Notes: generated by a model from the sequence alone, not told the origin. Numbered from the stretch's first letter, positions 16,057 to 25,573 are shown. The stretch is 64,000 nucleotides of DNA from Prauserella endophytica (GCF_005146945.1 NZ_SWMS01000004.1:114272-178271), one strand, 5' to 3'. Made by a program: numbers and translations.

Positions 16057-17091
16057 TCAGGGTCTGGTCGCGGCACGCAGTGGCGCCCCGACGGCATGGA
16101 GATGCCGGAGTACATCGGCGTAGGAGCCGATGACGCTGGTCTGGCTGTAGGGAAGGCCGCGCTGTGCGCAGAACCGCTGCACCAGGGGTTGTGCGTGGCG
16201 CAGGTTGGCGCGCGGCATTCCGGGAAAGAGGTGGTGCTCGATCTGGTAGTTCAGCCCACCGAGAGCGAAGTCGACGATGCGCCCGCCGCGGACGTTGCGG
16301 GAAGTGAGGACCTGCTTGCGCAGGTGGTCCAGCCGCTCGCCCTCCGGCAGCAGCGGCATGCCCTTGTGGTTGGGGGCGAAGGAACAGCCGAGGTAGACGC
16401 CCCACAAACCCTGGTGGACGGCGAGGAAAGCCAGTGCCTGCAAGGGAGAGAGAACCAGGAACACCGCGGTCAGGTAGCCCACGACGTGTGCTGCGAGCAG
16501 TACCGCTTCCAGCCGGTGGGCCTTGACCTCGCGGCGCAGAACCGCTTGCACGCTCGACACGTGCAGGCTCATTCCCTCCAAAGTGAGCAAAGGGAGGAAC
16601 AGGAAGGCCTGGTACTTGGTGGTCCAGCGCGTGAGGCCACGTTTGGCCTGCGCCTGCGTGCTGGAGAAGGAGAGCAGCGGGATGTCGAGGTCGGGGTCGT
16701 CGTCCTCGTGGTTGGGATTGGCGTGATGCCGGTTGTGCTTGCTGACCCACCACGCGAAGCTGAGTCCCACCAGTGCGCCGTGCACGTGGCCGACGACGTT
16801 GTTGGCGCGCCGGCTCCGGAAGATCTGCCGGTGGCCCGCGTCGTGGCCGACGAAGGAGAGCTGGGCGAACACGACGGCGAGGAACACCGCGGTCAGCAAC
16901 TGCCACCAGGACGAACCCAGCAGGGCGAACGCGGTCCAGCCGCCGGCCAGTAGCAGTGCGTTGACCACGAACCTCACCACGTACCGGTGGGAGCGCCGCG
17001 TCAGCAACCCGCGCTGCTTGATGATCTCGGAAAGCTCTGCGAAGTCGCTGGGTGCACGCGCGGATCGCGGTGCCGTTTCGGCGAATGTCAT
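16057..17091 (-). CDS. membrane fatty-acid desaturase (acyl-lipid/acyl-CoA type)
   Basis: 344 aa integral-membrane diiron desaturase. The three His boxes are present: HDAGH, HNRHH (in SKHNRHHANPNHEDDDPDLD) and the third as NYQIEHHLFPGMPR, the QxxHH form. Two hydrophobic hairpins flank them. It introduces a double bond in membrane fatty acyl chains, using electrons from an unseen donor. ATG 17091 gives MTFAETAP. It lies downstream of the cold-shock gene on the same strand with a hairpin between, so co-expression in the cold is possible but not shown. Confidence 0.9.
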   Translation of the reverse strand: MTFAETAPRSARAPSDFAELSEIIKQRGLLTRRSHRYVVRFVVNALLLAGGWTAFALLGSSWWQLLTAVFLAVVFAQLSFVGHDAGHRQIFRSRRANNVVGHVHGALVGLSFAWWVSKHNRHHANPNHEDDDPDLDIPLLSFSSTQAQAKRGLTRWTTKYQAFLFLPLLTLEGMSLHVSSVQAVLRREVKAHRLEAVLLAAHVVGYLTAVFLVLSPLQALAFLAVHQGLWGVYLGCSFAPNHKGMPLLPEGERLDHLRKQVLTSRNVRGGRIVDFALGGLNYQIEHHLFPGMPRANLRHAQPLVQRFCAQRGLPYSQTSVIGSYADVLRHLHAVGAPLRAATRP

Positions 17092-17146
17092 CTGAACCAG
17101 CGGTTTCTGTCGTCGTGGTGGCCGCGGTTCTCGCCACGGGGGGCGA

Positions 17147-17180
17147 AGCCCGCCGCCGGGAAGCAACCCGGCGGCGGGCT
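17147..17180 (-). terminator. strong hairpin after the cold-shock gene
   Basis: 14-bp perfect stem (AGCCCGCCGCCGGG and its complement) with loop AAGCAA, beginning 14 bp after the stop of the minus-strand cold-shock gene. There is no U-run, as is common in high-GC actinobacteria. Confidence 0.7.
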
Positions 17181-17194
17181 CGCTACAGGTGCGC

Positions 17195-17398
17195 TCAGAG
17201 CGCGCGAACGCCGGTGGCCTGCGGGCCCTTGGCGCCCTGACCGACCTCGAAGGCCACGCGCTGGCCTTCCTGGAGCTCGCGGAAGCCGCGGCCGTCGATC
17301 TCGGAGTAGTGCACGAAGACGTCAGCGCCTCCGCCGTCCACCGCGATGAAGCCGAAGCCCTTTTCGCCGTTGAACCACTTCACGGTTCCCTCTGCCAT
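17195..17398 (-). CDS. cold-shock protein (CspA family)
   Basis: 67 aa, full length. RNP1 and RNP2 motifs are intact: [20 protein letters not shown] and [11 protein letters not shown] single-stranded nucleic-acid chaperone acting in the cytosol. ATG with AAGGAG 7 bp upstream. Its untranslated 5' side is long and gene-free, as expected for this family. Confidence 0.96.
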   Translation of the reverse strand: MAEGTVKWFNGEKGFGFIAVDGGGADVFVHYSEIDGRGFRELQEGQRVAFEVGQGAKGPQATGVRAL

Positions 17399-17764
17399 GG
17401 GGTGTCTCCTTCCAGGAGCTGTTACACCCGGCGCTCGCACCGTGCGAGGCCGGAAGCCGCAGGCGGTAGACGGCCACCGCTCTAGCTCATGGCAAGACAC
17501 GCGACACGCCCGCACCGAAATTCCGCGGAGCGTGGGAAAACACGAACAACGCAAAACTCGCGACTATGTAGTCAACACCGAACCCGGCCGAAATGTTCCG
17601 GACGGTGTCGACGTCGTTGCCAACTCTACGCTATCCGAAGTGTTCCGGGTAGACGGCCCGGCTTGGACCTGGCGCGCGCCCTGCTCGCAGGCCGTAGGCT
17701 GGTCTCGAGCCGCGTTCCGGTATCGCTGTCCGGTGCGCACGACGACCGATGGAGGCACACCCGC
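17399..17764. other. gene-free region between divergent cold-shock and DUF6292-like genes
   Basis: 366 bp with no supported gene. It must hold the cold-shock promoter and leader and the promoter of the rightward gene. Less GC-rich islands occur at 17530-17590 (minus strand TTGACT at about 17568-17573, a possible -35) and 17610-17640. GGAGG precedes ATG 17765. No clear riboswitch was recognised. Confidence 0.5.
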
Positions 17765-18382
17765 ATGAACCAGCCGAGATCGGGAGGGCGCAGGGTGCCC
17801 GGCGAGTTCGACCGCGCACGGGCCGCCGCGGCCCACGCGGACATCGAGTCGCAGGTCCAGGCCGCACGCACGGTGGCGGGGCACGCGGTCGACGTCGAGG
17901 ACTGCCGGGAGCTGCTCGCCATGCTGGGCCTGCGGGATCTCGACGGTGTCCGGCCTCGCCGGCCGGCCGTCGCTCAGACCGCTGCCGACGGCGCGACCGC
18001 ACTCGGGAGCGGACTCGCGGGCTATCTCGGCGCGGTGGCGCGGGCGCTCGGCGTGTCGGCGGGAGACGCTTCGTTCGAGGTCAGCGACACGGCCACCGCC
18101 CACCTGGCGCTCGCGCGCAAGAGCGCCCGCGGGCCGGACCGGGACCTGATGCTGCTCTGGAGCGAGCAGCGCGGGTGGAGCGTCTCCATCGCGGCGCGCC
18201 CCGCGGACCCCGCTGTGCTCGCCCGTCTCGGCGGCGACCTCGTGCCTGCCCCGCACATGGTGGCGAGCTTCGTCCGTGCCGTGCTGGCCGGGCACGGCGC
18301 TCCGACCGTACGGACCATCGTGCCGATGCCGAGGGACCGGCACGAGCTGGCCGCCCGCATGCGTGCGCACGTCGCCGACTGA
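17765..18382 (+). CDS. DUF6292-like protein
   Basis: 205 aa soluble protein with GGAGG upstream of ATG 17765. The central part, GLAGYLGAVARALGVSAGDA followed by beta strands ending LMLLWSEQRGWSVSI, resembles the DUF6292 family found mostly in Pseudonocardiaceae. Function unknown. It converges on the paiB gene with a 9-bp gap. The family call rests on recognition only. Confidence 0.55.
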   Translation: MNQPRSGGRRVPGEFDRARAAAAHADIESQVQAARTVAGHAVDVEDCRELLAMLGLRDLDGVRPRRPAVAQTAADGATALGSGLAGYLGAVARALGVSAGDASFEVSDTATAHLALARKSARGPDRDLMLLWSEQRGWSVSIAARPADPAVLARLGGDLVPAPHMVASFVRAVLAGHGAPTVRTIVPMPRDRHELAARMRAHVAD

Positions 18383-18391
18383 ACCGCTCAC

Positions 18392-19054
18392 TCAGCCCGT
18401 CGTCGCAGGAGGACCGTCGTAGCGGCGCATCATGGCCGCGAGCGCCTCGCCGCCCGGCGCGGTCTCGCTGACGTCGGCCCGCACGCGTTGCCGCACGTCG
18501 GCCGGCATGTCCTGGCTCAGCTTGAACACGCTGCGCGCCGTCCTCACCCGCACCCGGAAGGCCACGACGTGCTCGACGAGCGAGGCGAACTTCTCCCGCG
18601 ACGACGTCAGGTCCCAGCTCGGGTCGCGCTGCGACTCCAGCGCCAGCACCGTCTGCTCCACCACGTCCAGCGTCCCTGCGGGGCCATCGACCAGCTCCAC
18701 CGTGCCCGTGAGGTGCACGGCCGCGTAGTTCCACGTCGGCACCGCCGGGGTGTAGCCGTATGCGGTGGGGGAGACGTAGCCGTCCGGGCCCGAGAACACG
18801 AGCAGCACCTCCCGCCCGGCGAGGTCCCGCCACTGCGGGTTCGCCCTCGCCAGGTGGCCGAGCAGCGTTGCACCCTCCCAGCTTCCGGGCAGGGGCTGCC
18901 CCTGCGGGAAGACCACCGGCAGGTGCGTGGCGACCGGTGCCCCGGCAGTGGGGGCGCTCACCAGCAGCGCGAAGGGATGCCGCCGCACCAGCTCGATCTC
19001 GTCCGCAGTGGACGGTGCGGCGTACCGCGCGAACTCGTGCACGTCAGGCTCCAT
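18392..19054 (-). CDS. paiB: PaiB-like FMN-binding protein
   Basis: 220 aa. FMN-binding split-barrel family (PaiB), marked by HPFALLVSAPTAGAPVATHL, LARANPQWRDL and the C-terminal FKLSQDMPADVRQ motif. PaiB in Bacillus is a negative regulator linked to polyamine metabolism. Here it sits directly behind a copper amine oxidase and overlaps its 3' end by 11 bp, so the two are cotranscribed. ATG 19054 gives the usual N-terminus; GTG 19075 is also possible. A reductase or regulatory role in amine breakdown is inferred. Confidence 0.85.
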   Translation of the reverse strand: MEPDVHEFARYAAPSTADEIELVRRHPFALLVSAPTAGAPVATHLPVVFPQGQPLPGSWEGATLLGHLARANPQWRDLAGREVLLVFSGPDGYVSPTAYGYTPAVPTWNYAAVHLTGTVELVDGPAGTLDVVEQTVLALESQRDPSWDLTSSREKFASLVEHVVAFRVRVRTARSVFKLSQDMPADVRQRVRADVSETAPGGEALAAMMRRYDGPPATTG

Positions 19055-20972
19055 CGCCGTGGCAGTGACTCTCACAGTGGGAGCCGCCCGGCGCGGGCAC
19101 GTCGAGCGTCGGGTTGCGGTCGAAGAACCCCGCCGGCCTGAGCGTGAAGCCGCAGCGGTCCACCGGCATCACCGGCCAGTCCTCCAGCCTCGGGAAGTGC
19201 GTCAGGCCGAACGTGTGCCACACCACCAGGTCGGCGCCGTCGAGGTCGCGATCGTCCTTCGTGTACTCGGGCAGGCCGAGGCCGGCCGGGCTCTGGTTCA
19301 CGAGGTCGCCCGCGGGAAAGCGCTCGGCCTCGTCGTAGCGGGTCACCCACAGGTGCTTGGCCGCGAACGCCGCCCTGCCGTGGATCGCCGAGTCCTCCGC
19401 GGCCAGCAGCGTCGGCAGGCCCTGCGGGGTGAGCACGTAGCCGGTCTCCCCGCCGAGCCGGTTGCGGCGCCGCGGGTTCACGATGTGCCACACGCGCCCG
19501 CGCTCCGGCGCCGCCATGCGCTGTGCCTCCCGTTCGCTGGTGAGCCTGCGCGCGGAGCGGGTGAACGCGTTGCCGAACGGGTTGCCCTCGCCCATCGGCA
19601 CCCGCGCGACCTCCACCTCCTCGACGGCGTTGACGTCGCCGTCGACGGACATGTCGAGCCGGACGTTGAACAGGTGCTGGTGGTACGGCGCCGCGAGACC
19701 GGGCGCGACCTGCGAGGCGTACGGCGCGATCCGCTCGTCGTAGTGGGCGGTGAACACGATGCCGGTGGCCTTGCACTCCAGCTCGATCGTGCCGTCGAGG
19801 TAGAGGTACCAGTAGAAGCCGTAGTCGTAGTTGCCGACGGTGACGAAGAACGACACCACGAGCCTGCGCTGGCGGCGGGTCTGCCTGCTGCCGTTGGACG
19901 GGTCGGTGTGCTTCCACAGCACGCCGGCGTCCTCCTCGTGGATACAGATCGCGTTGGTGATGGTCGTCGGCTCGCCGCCGCCGTCGGCCACCACGGCGTC
20001 GACGTAGGTGATCTCGCCGAGGCAGTCGCAGCCCAGCTCCAGCGAGTTGGCGAGCCTGCCGAGCTGGTACTCACCGGTGTCGAAGTAGTTCTGCCAGAAC
20101 CGGATCGGGCCGGGGTCGGCGTAGGGCACCACCATCTCGGCCACCGAGGCGCGGTAGACGATGGGCCGCAGCTCGCCGCCGTCGGTGAAGCCGAGCTGGT
20201 GCAGCACGAGGCCCTCGCGCATGTCGTAGCCGAGCCGCACGGACCAGTTCTCCCAGCGCAGCACGCCGTCCTCCAGCGTGAAGCTCGGGCCCTCCGGCTG
20301 CGTGATCTCGATGGGACGCTGGGTGGTCCTCGGCGGTCCGGCCACGGCGGGGTCGTCGTAGTCGCCGGACTCCTCCGGGATCGGCACCGCCCCGGTGTCG
20401 ACGATCTCCACCACCTTCCGTGCGATCAGGTCCACGTAGGCGACGAGCCCGTCGACGGGGTGTGCCCAGACCATTGTGGACGGATCGGGCCGCCAGTGGG
20501 CGAGCACCCGGACGAGCCGCCTGCCCTGGTCAGGAATGGACTCGAAGCGGCCCGCGGAGAGCGCGGCGAGGTACACGTGCGAAGGGTCCTCGATGCCGCG
20601 CTTGCGCAGCGCGGCATGCCAGCCCTCGTCGGCGGCCATGATCTCGCGGACCACGTCGTGCTCCTCGGCGAGCACCGGCACCTGGCCGTGCTCACCGCGG
20701 ATGGGCGTGCGGGCCCGTACGGTGCGGTCGGTCAGGCACACGCGCACGTCCTCGGCCGCGCCGTCGGCGACGTCCAGCAGTAACACCCTGGCAACACGCT
20801 CGACTTCCGCGCCGTCGCGTTCGTACCGGGCGACGGCGGCCTTGGCGGGCTCGGCGAGTCCGACGTAGGAGAACCGCGTCGTCTCCCGCAGCACGTCGCC
20901 TGCTTCGAGGATCTTGCGCACGTCCGTGATCTCGTCCGCGGTCAACGGCGCGAGCGGGTGTGGTTCCGTCAC
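19044..20972 (-). CDS. tynA: copper-containing primary-amine oxidase
   Basis: 642 aa, the length of Arthrobacter-type amine oxidases. The topaquinone precursor is Tyr382 in VGNYDYGF. The catalytic-base Asp region is FDTGEY (Asp298), and copper ligands are in YHQHLF plus a later His (GLTHFPRLEDW). It converts primary amines to aldehydes, ammonia and hydrogen peroxide. Start is GTG 20972 with AGGAG 5 bp before. No signal peptide, so cytosolic. Its promoter carries TGCCGGAACGTTCCGGCA at about +4, a repressor position shared with the divergent transporter operon. Confidence 0.93.
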   Translation of the reverse strand: MTEPHPLAPLTADEITDVRKILEAGDVLRETTRFSYVGLAEPAKAAVARYERDGAEVERVARVLLLDVADGAAEDVRVCLTDRTVRARTPIRGEHGQVPVLAEEHDVVREIMAADEGWHAALRKRGIEDPSHVYLAALSAGRFESIPDQGRRLVRVLAHWRPDPSTMVWAHPVDGLVAYVDLIARKVVEIVDTGAVPIPEESGDYDDPAVAGPPRTTQRPIEITQPEGPSFTLEDGVLRWENWSVRLGYDMREGLVLHQLGFTDGGELRPIVYRASVAEMVVPYADPGPIRFWQNYFDTGEYQLGRLANSLELGCDCLGEITYVDAVVADGGGEPTTITNAICIHEEDAGVLWKHTDPSNGSRQTRRQRRLVVSFFVTVGNYDYGFYWYLYLDGTIELECKATGIVFTAHYDERIAPYASQVAPGLAAPYHQHLFNVRLDMSVDGDVNAVEEVEVARVPMGEGNPFGNAFTRSARRLTSEREAQRMAAPERGRVWHIVNPRRRNRLGGETGYVLTPQGLPTLLAAEDSAIHGRAAFAAKHLWVTRYDEAERFPAGDLVNQSPAGLGLPEYTKDDRDLDGADLVVWHTFGLTHFPRLEDWPVMPVDRCGFTLRPAGFFDRNPTLDVPAPGGSHCESHCHGDGA

Positions 20973-20997
20973 GTGACTCTCCTGGGATCTCAGCGAG

Positions 20998-21054
20998 TGC
21001 CGGAACGTTCCGGCATCGGATCGGAAGGCTAGCCGCCGCACTCCCGCTGGTCAA
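20998..21054 (-). promoter_or_regulatory. amine-oxidase promoter with LacI-type operator
   Basis: Minus strand: -35 TTGACC (21054-21049), 17-bp spacer, -10 TAGCCT (21031-21026). TGCCGGAACGTTCCGGCA (20998-21015), a perfect 18-bp palindrome with the AACGTT centre common in LacI-family operators, starts about 4 bp after the expected transcription start. Confidence 0.75.
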
Positions 21055-21071
21055 TGATCGGCAAACAGGGG

Positions 21072-21127
21072 TTGACGGGGAAGGGCTACCGCCGTTTAAT
21101 CTCTGCCCATGTCGGAACGTTCCGGCA
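21072..21127 (+). promoter_or_regulatory. transporter-operon promoter with LacI-type operator
   Basis: TTGACG (21072-21077), 17-bp spacer, TTTAAT (21095-21100), then TGTCGGAACGTTCCGGCA (21110-21127), one base different from the divergent copy and again just after the expected start. The two promoters are mirror images, so one repressor could shut both. Confidence 0.78.
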
Positions 21128-21186
21128 TCCACAGGGCGGCACTGTACCGCGATCACGCCACGTCACCGCCGGAAAGCAGAGGTCCA

Positions 21187-22794
21187 ATGCGGATCCCCCG
21201 AATCTTGTGCGCCGTCGCGGCGACCGCCGTGCTCGCGAGCTGTTCAGCGGCGCCTGTCAGCGACAACGCCCCGACGTCCGAAGTGCCCGGCTACCTCGCG
21301 GTCGCCGACGAGGCCGTCACCTCGGGTGGCACGCTCGACCTGCAGATGACCGTCGACAACGGCGCCCCGACCGGGCTCGACCCGCAGCTCGCGGACGTCG
21401 CGACGTCGTGGCAGCTGATGTCACTCGTCTACGAGACGCTCGTGACGGTCGGCCCCGACTTCTCCATCGAGCCCGCGCTCGCGGAGAGCTGGGACAACCC
21501 GAGCCCCACCGAGTACGTCTTCAACCTGCGCGAGGGCGTCACGTTCTCCAACGGCAGGGCGATGACCGCCGACGACGTCGTTGGCAGCTTCGAGCGCCTG
21601 CTCGCCGGCCAGGGCGTATGGAAGACGCAGATCGGTCCCGTGGAGAAGGTGTCCAAAGTCGACGACCGCACCGTCTCGGTGACACTGTCGAGCCCGTATC
21701 AGCCGTTCCTCGCGTCGCTCGCGAACGTCCCCGCCGCCGTGCTGCCCATGCAGGAGATCGAGGACGGCTCCGTGGACATCACCAAGGAGATGCTCGGCAC
21801 CGGGCCGTTCGTGGTGAAGTCCCACCGGCAGGACGTCTCGTGGCAGTTCACGCGCCGCGACGGCTACTGGGCGGAGGGCAAGCCGTCGGCCGACACCGTC
21901 AACATCACCATCGCCGGGCAGGAACAGGCCAGGATGGCCGCACTGCAGAACGGCAGCGCCGACCTGGTGATGCTCGGCAACGTCGACGCGCCAGAACTGC
22001 TGAACGGCGTGCGCGGCACGGCCGTGGGCACCCAGGCCACCACCGACTTCTACTACCTGATGCTCAACAGCAACGCGCCCGGCGGGAAGTTCGACGACCC
22101 CCGCGTGCGCCAGGCGATCAACATCGCCATGGACCGCGACGCGATCGCCGACTCCGCGCTCGGCGGGCTCGGTAAACCCACCGGCGTCACGCCTGCCGGA
22201 CTGCCCGGCTCGTGCGACCCCGCGCTGCTGCCCTCTGCGCGGGCCGACCTGGACCGCGCGCGGCAGCTGCTGAAGGAGGCCGGGGCCGAGAACCTCACCT
22301 TCGAGCTGGCGGCCTACTCCACCGCACCCGCGCCGGCGGTCGCGCAGGTGATCCAGCAGAACCTGCAACGCATCGGCATCACTGTGAACATCGAGCAGCT
22401 CGACGAGGGCAGCTGGTCGGGCAAGGTATACGGCGAGGTGCCCGCGACGTTCGACGCCGCGCTGTCGTGGTTCGCCGGATACGCCGACGCCGCCATGGTC
22501 GGCAAGTGGTGGAACCCCGAGCAGGCGGGGTTCAACCTCGGCTTCATGGAGCCGAACGCGGAGCTCAACACCGCGATCGACAAGGCCATCGCGACGCCTG
22601 CCGGGCCGGAACGCGACACCGCGCTGCAACAGCTGTGCGACGCCGTGGACACGGACGCCCAGATGATTCCTCTGGTGACCAGGCCCGCGCTGATCGGCTA
22701 CCGGTCCGACGCGCTGAGTCCCACGCTGTACGCCACCGAGGGATACGGCAACGTCTTCCGTGGCATCGCCGACTTCCGGCTGCTCACCAAGTAG
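21187..22794 (+). CDS. ABC transporter substrate-binding lipoprotein (SBP_bac_5, peptide/opine type)
   Basis: 535 aa. Lipoprotein signal ending in the lipobox VLASC (residues 1-23). Family 5 solute-binding fold: LDLQMTVDNGAPTGLDPQ, ESWDNPSPTEYVFNLREGVT and the DVVGSFERLLAG block. It captures an oligopeptide-like or amide ligand outside the cell. ATG 21187, with AGAGG upstream, is chosen over an upstream GTG because it starts the signal peptide. First gene of a seven-gene operon in which the remaining junctions are mostly 4-bp overlaps. Confidence 0.93.
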   Translation: MRIPRILCAVAATAVLASCSAAPVSDNAPTSEVPGYLAVADEAVTSGGTLDLQMTVDNGAPTGLDPQLADVATSWQLMSLVYETLVTVGPDFSIEPALAESWDNPSPTEYVFNLREGVTFSNGRAMTADDVVGSFERLLAGQGVWKTQIGPVEKVSKVDDRTVSVTLSSPYQPFLASLANVPAAVLPMQEIEDGSVDITKEMLGTGPFVVKSHRQDVSWQFTRRDGYWAEGKPSADTVNITIAGQEQARMAALQNGSADLVMLGNVDAPELLNGVRGTAVGTQATTDFYYLMLNSNAPGGKFDDPRVRQAINIAMDRDAIADSALGGLGKPTGVTPAGLPGSCDPALLPSARADLDRARQLLKEAGAENLTFELAAYSTAPAPAVAQVIQQNLQRIGITVNIEQLDEGSWSGKVYGEVPATFDAALSWFAGYADAAMVGKWWNPEQAGFNLGFMEPNAELNTAIDKAIATPAGPERDTALQQLCDAVDTDAQMIPLVTRPALIGYRSDALSPTLYATEGYGNVFRGIADFRLLTK

Positions 22795-22812
22795 CGGGGG
22801 AGGGCAAGGGCC

Positions 22813-23787
22813 GTGCGACTGTTCTCGTGGTGGCTGCGCCGGGCACTGAGTGCGGTCGTCACCCTGTTCCTCGTCTCGATCCTGATCTTCGCCGCGTCCC
22901 GGCTGATGCCCGGCGGGTTCGCCGAGGTGGTGCTGGGGCCGTTCGCGACCCCCGAGCAGAAGGCCGAGGTGGCGGCGAAGTACGGGCTGGACGAGAGCAT
23001 CGTCGTCCAGTACTGGTTGTGGCTCACCACGGCGCTCACCGGTGACTTCGGGATCTCGATGATCAGCGGCGAGCCGGTGACCACGGAGTTCGGCCTGCGG
23101 TTGCCGGTCACCGCCGAACTGGCCCTGTTCGGCGTGGCGGCGGCGCTCCTGATCGGCGTCCCGCTGGGCGTCTGGACCGCGGTGCGCGCGGGCGGGCGCC
23201 GGGGCAGGGCGGCGCTGGGCAGGCTCGCCAGCGGGCTCGGGGTGAGCGTGCCCGAGTTCGTGCTCGGCAGCATCGTGGTGTTCCTGTTCTCGCGCTACGC
23301 GCTCGGTCTCACCGTCGGCGGCTACGTGCCGGTCGGCGAGGACCCCGTGGGGAACCTCCAGTCCATGCTGTTGCCCGCCGCGGTGCTTTCGGTGTTCGTG
23401 ATCGCGGTGACCGCGCGGACCACACGGGACGCGGTGCTGGGTGTGCTGGTGGAGCCCTACATCACGGCGGCGATCGCGCGCGGCGAGAGCCCCGGGTTCA
23501 TCGTCGTGCGGCACGTCCTGCGCAACGCCTCGATCCCCGTCGTCACGGTGCTCACCACGGTGACCGCCTACCTGCTGGGCGGCGCGGTGATCATCGAGTA
23601 CCTGTTCAACCTGCCCGGCGTGGGCACCTACATCGTGCAGGCGGTCGGCAGGCGCGACTACGCGGTGGTGCAGGCGGGCGTGCTGCTGGCGGCCGTGGTG
23701 TTCATCGTGATGAACACGCTGACCGACGCCGCGGCCGGTGTGCTCGACCCGAGGTTCGGCTCGGCGGCGAAGGGGCGGAAACGATGA
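22813..23787 (+). CDS. ABC transporter permease (DppB/OppB type)
   Basis: 324 aa. Six membrane helices, with the DppB N-terminal signature (FLVSILIFAASRLMPGGFAE) and the EAA loop around ARGESPGFIVVRHVLRNAS. Start is GTG with AGGGC upstream. Its stop overlaps the next ATG (ATGA). Forms the pore with the next gene product. Confidence 0.93.
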   Translation: MRLFSWWLRRALSAVVTLFLVSILIFAASRLMPGGFAEVVLGPFATPEQKAEVAAKYGLDESIVVQYWLWLTTALTGDFGISMISGEPVTTEFGLRLPVTAELALFGVAAALLIGVPLGVWTAVRAGGRRGRAALGRLASGLGVSVPEFVLGSIVVFLFSRYALGLTVGGYVPVGEDPVGNLQSMLLPAAVLSVFVIAVTARTTRDAVLGVLVEPYITAAIARGESPGFIVVRHVLRNASIPVVTVLTTVTAYLLGGAVIIEYLFNLPGVGTYIVQAVGRRDYAVVQAGVLLAAVVFIVMNTLTDAAAGVLDPRFGSAAKGRKR

Positions 23788-24614
23788 CCTGGTGGCGGGA
23801 ATCCGACTGGCTGACGCGCTCGGGCCTGGTGTGCCTGGCCGTGCTGGTGCTCGTCACGGTCGTGGGCACCGTCTTCGGCATCGGCGGCGACCCCGGCGCG
23901 ATGGTGGGGCCCCGGCTCGCCCCGCCCGGTGGTGAGTACCTGCTCGGGACGGACCAACTCGGCCGCTCGATGCTGCCGAGACTGTTCGAGGGCATCGGCA
24001 CCACCCTGCTGTTGTCGACCCTCGCCGTGCTGGTGACCGCCGTGCTGGCGACGCTGCTCGGCATCGCGGCCGGTTACTACGGCGGCTGGCTCGGCGAGGT
24101 GGTGATGCGCCTGGTGGAGGTGCTGTACTCGTTTCCGACGATCGTGCTGGCGATCCTCGTCGCCGCCGTGGCCGGGCCGGGCCAGGCGGCCACGATGTGC
24201 AGCATCATCCTCATCACCATCCCGCTGATGACGCGGGTCGTGCGGGCGTCGGCCGTGACCGTGGCCGAGCGCGACTACGTGACCTCGGCCGTGATCAGCG
24301 GGGCGGGCTGGCCGCGCATCCTGATGCGGCACCTGGTGCCCAACCTGTCCGGCACCATCGCCGTGCAGGGCACCTACGCGCTCTCGGTGGGGATTCTCGT
24401 GGAGGGCGGGCTCAGCTTCCTCGGCTTCGGCGTGCAGCCGCCGCAGTCGTCGCTGGGCGCGCTGATCCAGCAGGGCAGCACGTACCTGCTCACGGCGCCG
24501 TGGCTGGTCATCGTTCCCGGGATCGTGCTCATCGTGGCGATCCTGGCCATCAACGTGTTCGGCGATGGTCTGCGGGACGGTCTCGAACCGAGGGAGGCTC
24601 GGTCGCTGGTATGA
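23784..24614 (+). CDS. ABC transporter permease (DppC/OppC type)
   Basis: 276 aa. Short N-terminal cytoplasmic part (MTWWRESDWLTRSG), then helices and the DppC loop YLLGTDQLGRSMLPRLFEG; EAA motif in SAVISGAGWPRILMRHLVPN. Coupled by ATGA overlaps to both neighbours. Pairs with the DppB-type permease. Confidence 0.93.
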   Translation: MTWWRESDWLTRSGLVCLAVLVLVTVVGTVFGIGGDPGAMVGPRLAPPGGEYLLGTDQLGRSMLPRLFEGIGTTLLLSTLAVLVTAVLATLLGIAAGYYGGWLGEVVMRLVEVLYSFPTIVLAILVAAVAGPGQAATMCSIILITIPLMTRVVRASAVTVAERDYVTSAVISGAGWPRILMRHLVPNLSGTIAVQGTYALSVGILVEGGLSFLGFGVQPPQSSLGALIQQGSTYLLTAPWLVIVPGIVLIVAILAINVFGDGLRDGLEPREARSLV

Positions 24615-25573
24615 CACACCTTCTGCAGATCGACGACCTCGTCGTCGACTACGCCTCCGGTGGGCGCACCGTGCGTGCGCTCGACGGCGCGGCGCTCACC
24701 GTGGAGGCGGGCGAGACCGTCGGCATCGTCGGCGAGTCGGGTTCGGGCAAGTCCACACTGGGCTCGGCGATCGGCGGCCTGCTGCCCGGCGCGGCGAAGG
24801 TCGTGAACGGTGCCGTGCGGGTGGACGGCGACGACGTGAACGCGTTGGGGCCGAAGCGGTTGCGGGCGCTGCGCCGCGAGCGGCTCGGCTACGTCTTCCA
24901 GGAACCCATCGGCTCGCTCGACCCCACCATGCGGGTCGGCAAACAGGTCGAGCTCGCGCTGCGCGGCCGCGGCACCAAGGCCGACGTGCTGCCCCACCTC
25001 GACCGCGTGCGGCTCAAGGACCCCGAGCGGGTGGCGAGGTCCTACCCGCACCAGCTCTCGGGCGGCATGGCGCAGCGCGTCGCCATCGCGATGGCTATGG
25101 CGGGCGGGCCGGAGATCCTGATCGCCGACGAGCCGACGGCCGCGCTGGACAGCCAGATCCGCGAGGAGGTGCTGGGGGTCATCTTCTCGCTCGCGGCCGA
25201 GTCCGGGACCACGATCCTGTGGCTCAGTCACGACCTGCCGGCCGTGGCCAAGCGCTGCTCGAGGGTCGTGGTGATGTACGGCGGTCGGGTGGTGGAGTCG
25301 GGGTCGGCGAGCGAGGTGCTCGCCGCACCCCGGCACCCCTACACCGCCGCGCTCGTGCGGGCCGTGCCCGGCGAGCTCGCCGAGGGCGAGCGGCTGGTGC
25401 CGATCCCAGGCCAGCCGCCGGTGCTCGACGGCCCCTCACGGGGCTGCGCGTTCGCGCCCCGTTGTCCGGACGCCCACGAGGCGTGCTCGGCGGACAGGCC
25501 ACCGCTGGTGTCGGTGGCCGAGCGCGACGTACTGTGCCATCTGGCGGAGGAAACGGTGGGTGCGGGGCGATGA
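24611..25573 (+). CDS. ABC transporter ATPase (DppD/OppD type)
   Basis: 320 aa. Walker A GESGSGKST, signature LSGGMAQRVAIAMAMA, Walker B ILIADEPTAALD and H-loop WLSHDL. The C-terminal oligopeptide extension has the Cys pattern CAFAPRCPDAHEAC, as in OppD/DppD. ATGA overlaps on both sides. Note GGMAQ where GGQRQ is commoner. Confidence 0.93.
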   Translation: MTHLLQIDDLVVDYASGGRTVRALDGAALTVEAGETVGIVGESGSGKSTLGSAIGGLLPGAAKVVNGAVRVDGDDVNALGPKRLRALRRERLGYVFQEPIGSLDPTMRVGKQVELALRGRGTKADVLPHLDRVRLKDPERVARSYPHQLSGGMAQRVAIAMAMAGGPEILIADEPTAALDSQIREEVLGVIFSLAAESGTTILWLSHDLPAVAKRCSRVVVMYGGRVVESGSASEVLAAPRHPYTAALVRAVPGELAEGERLVPIPGQPPVLDGPSRGCAFAPRCPDAHEACSADRPPLVSVAERDVLCHLAEETVGAGR

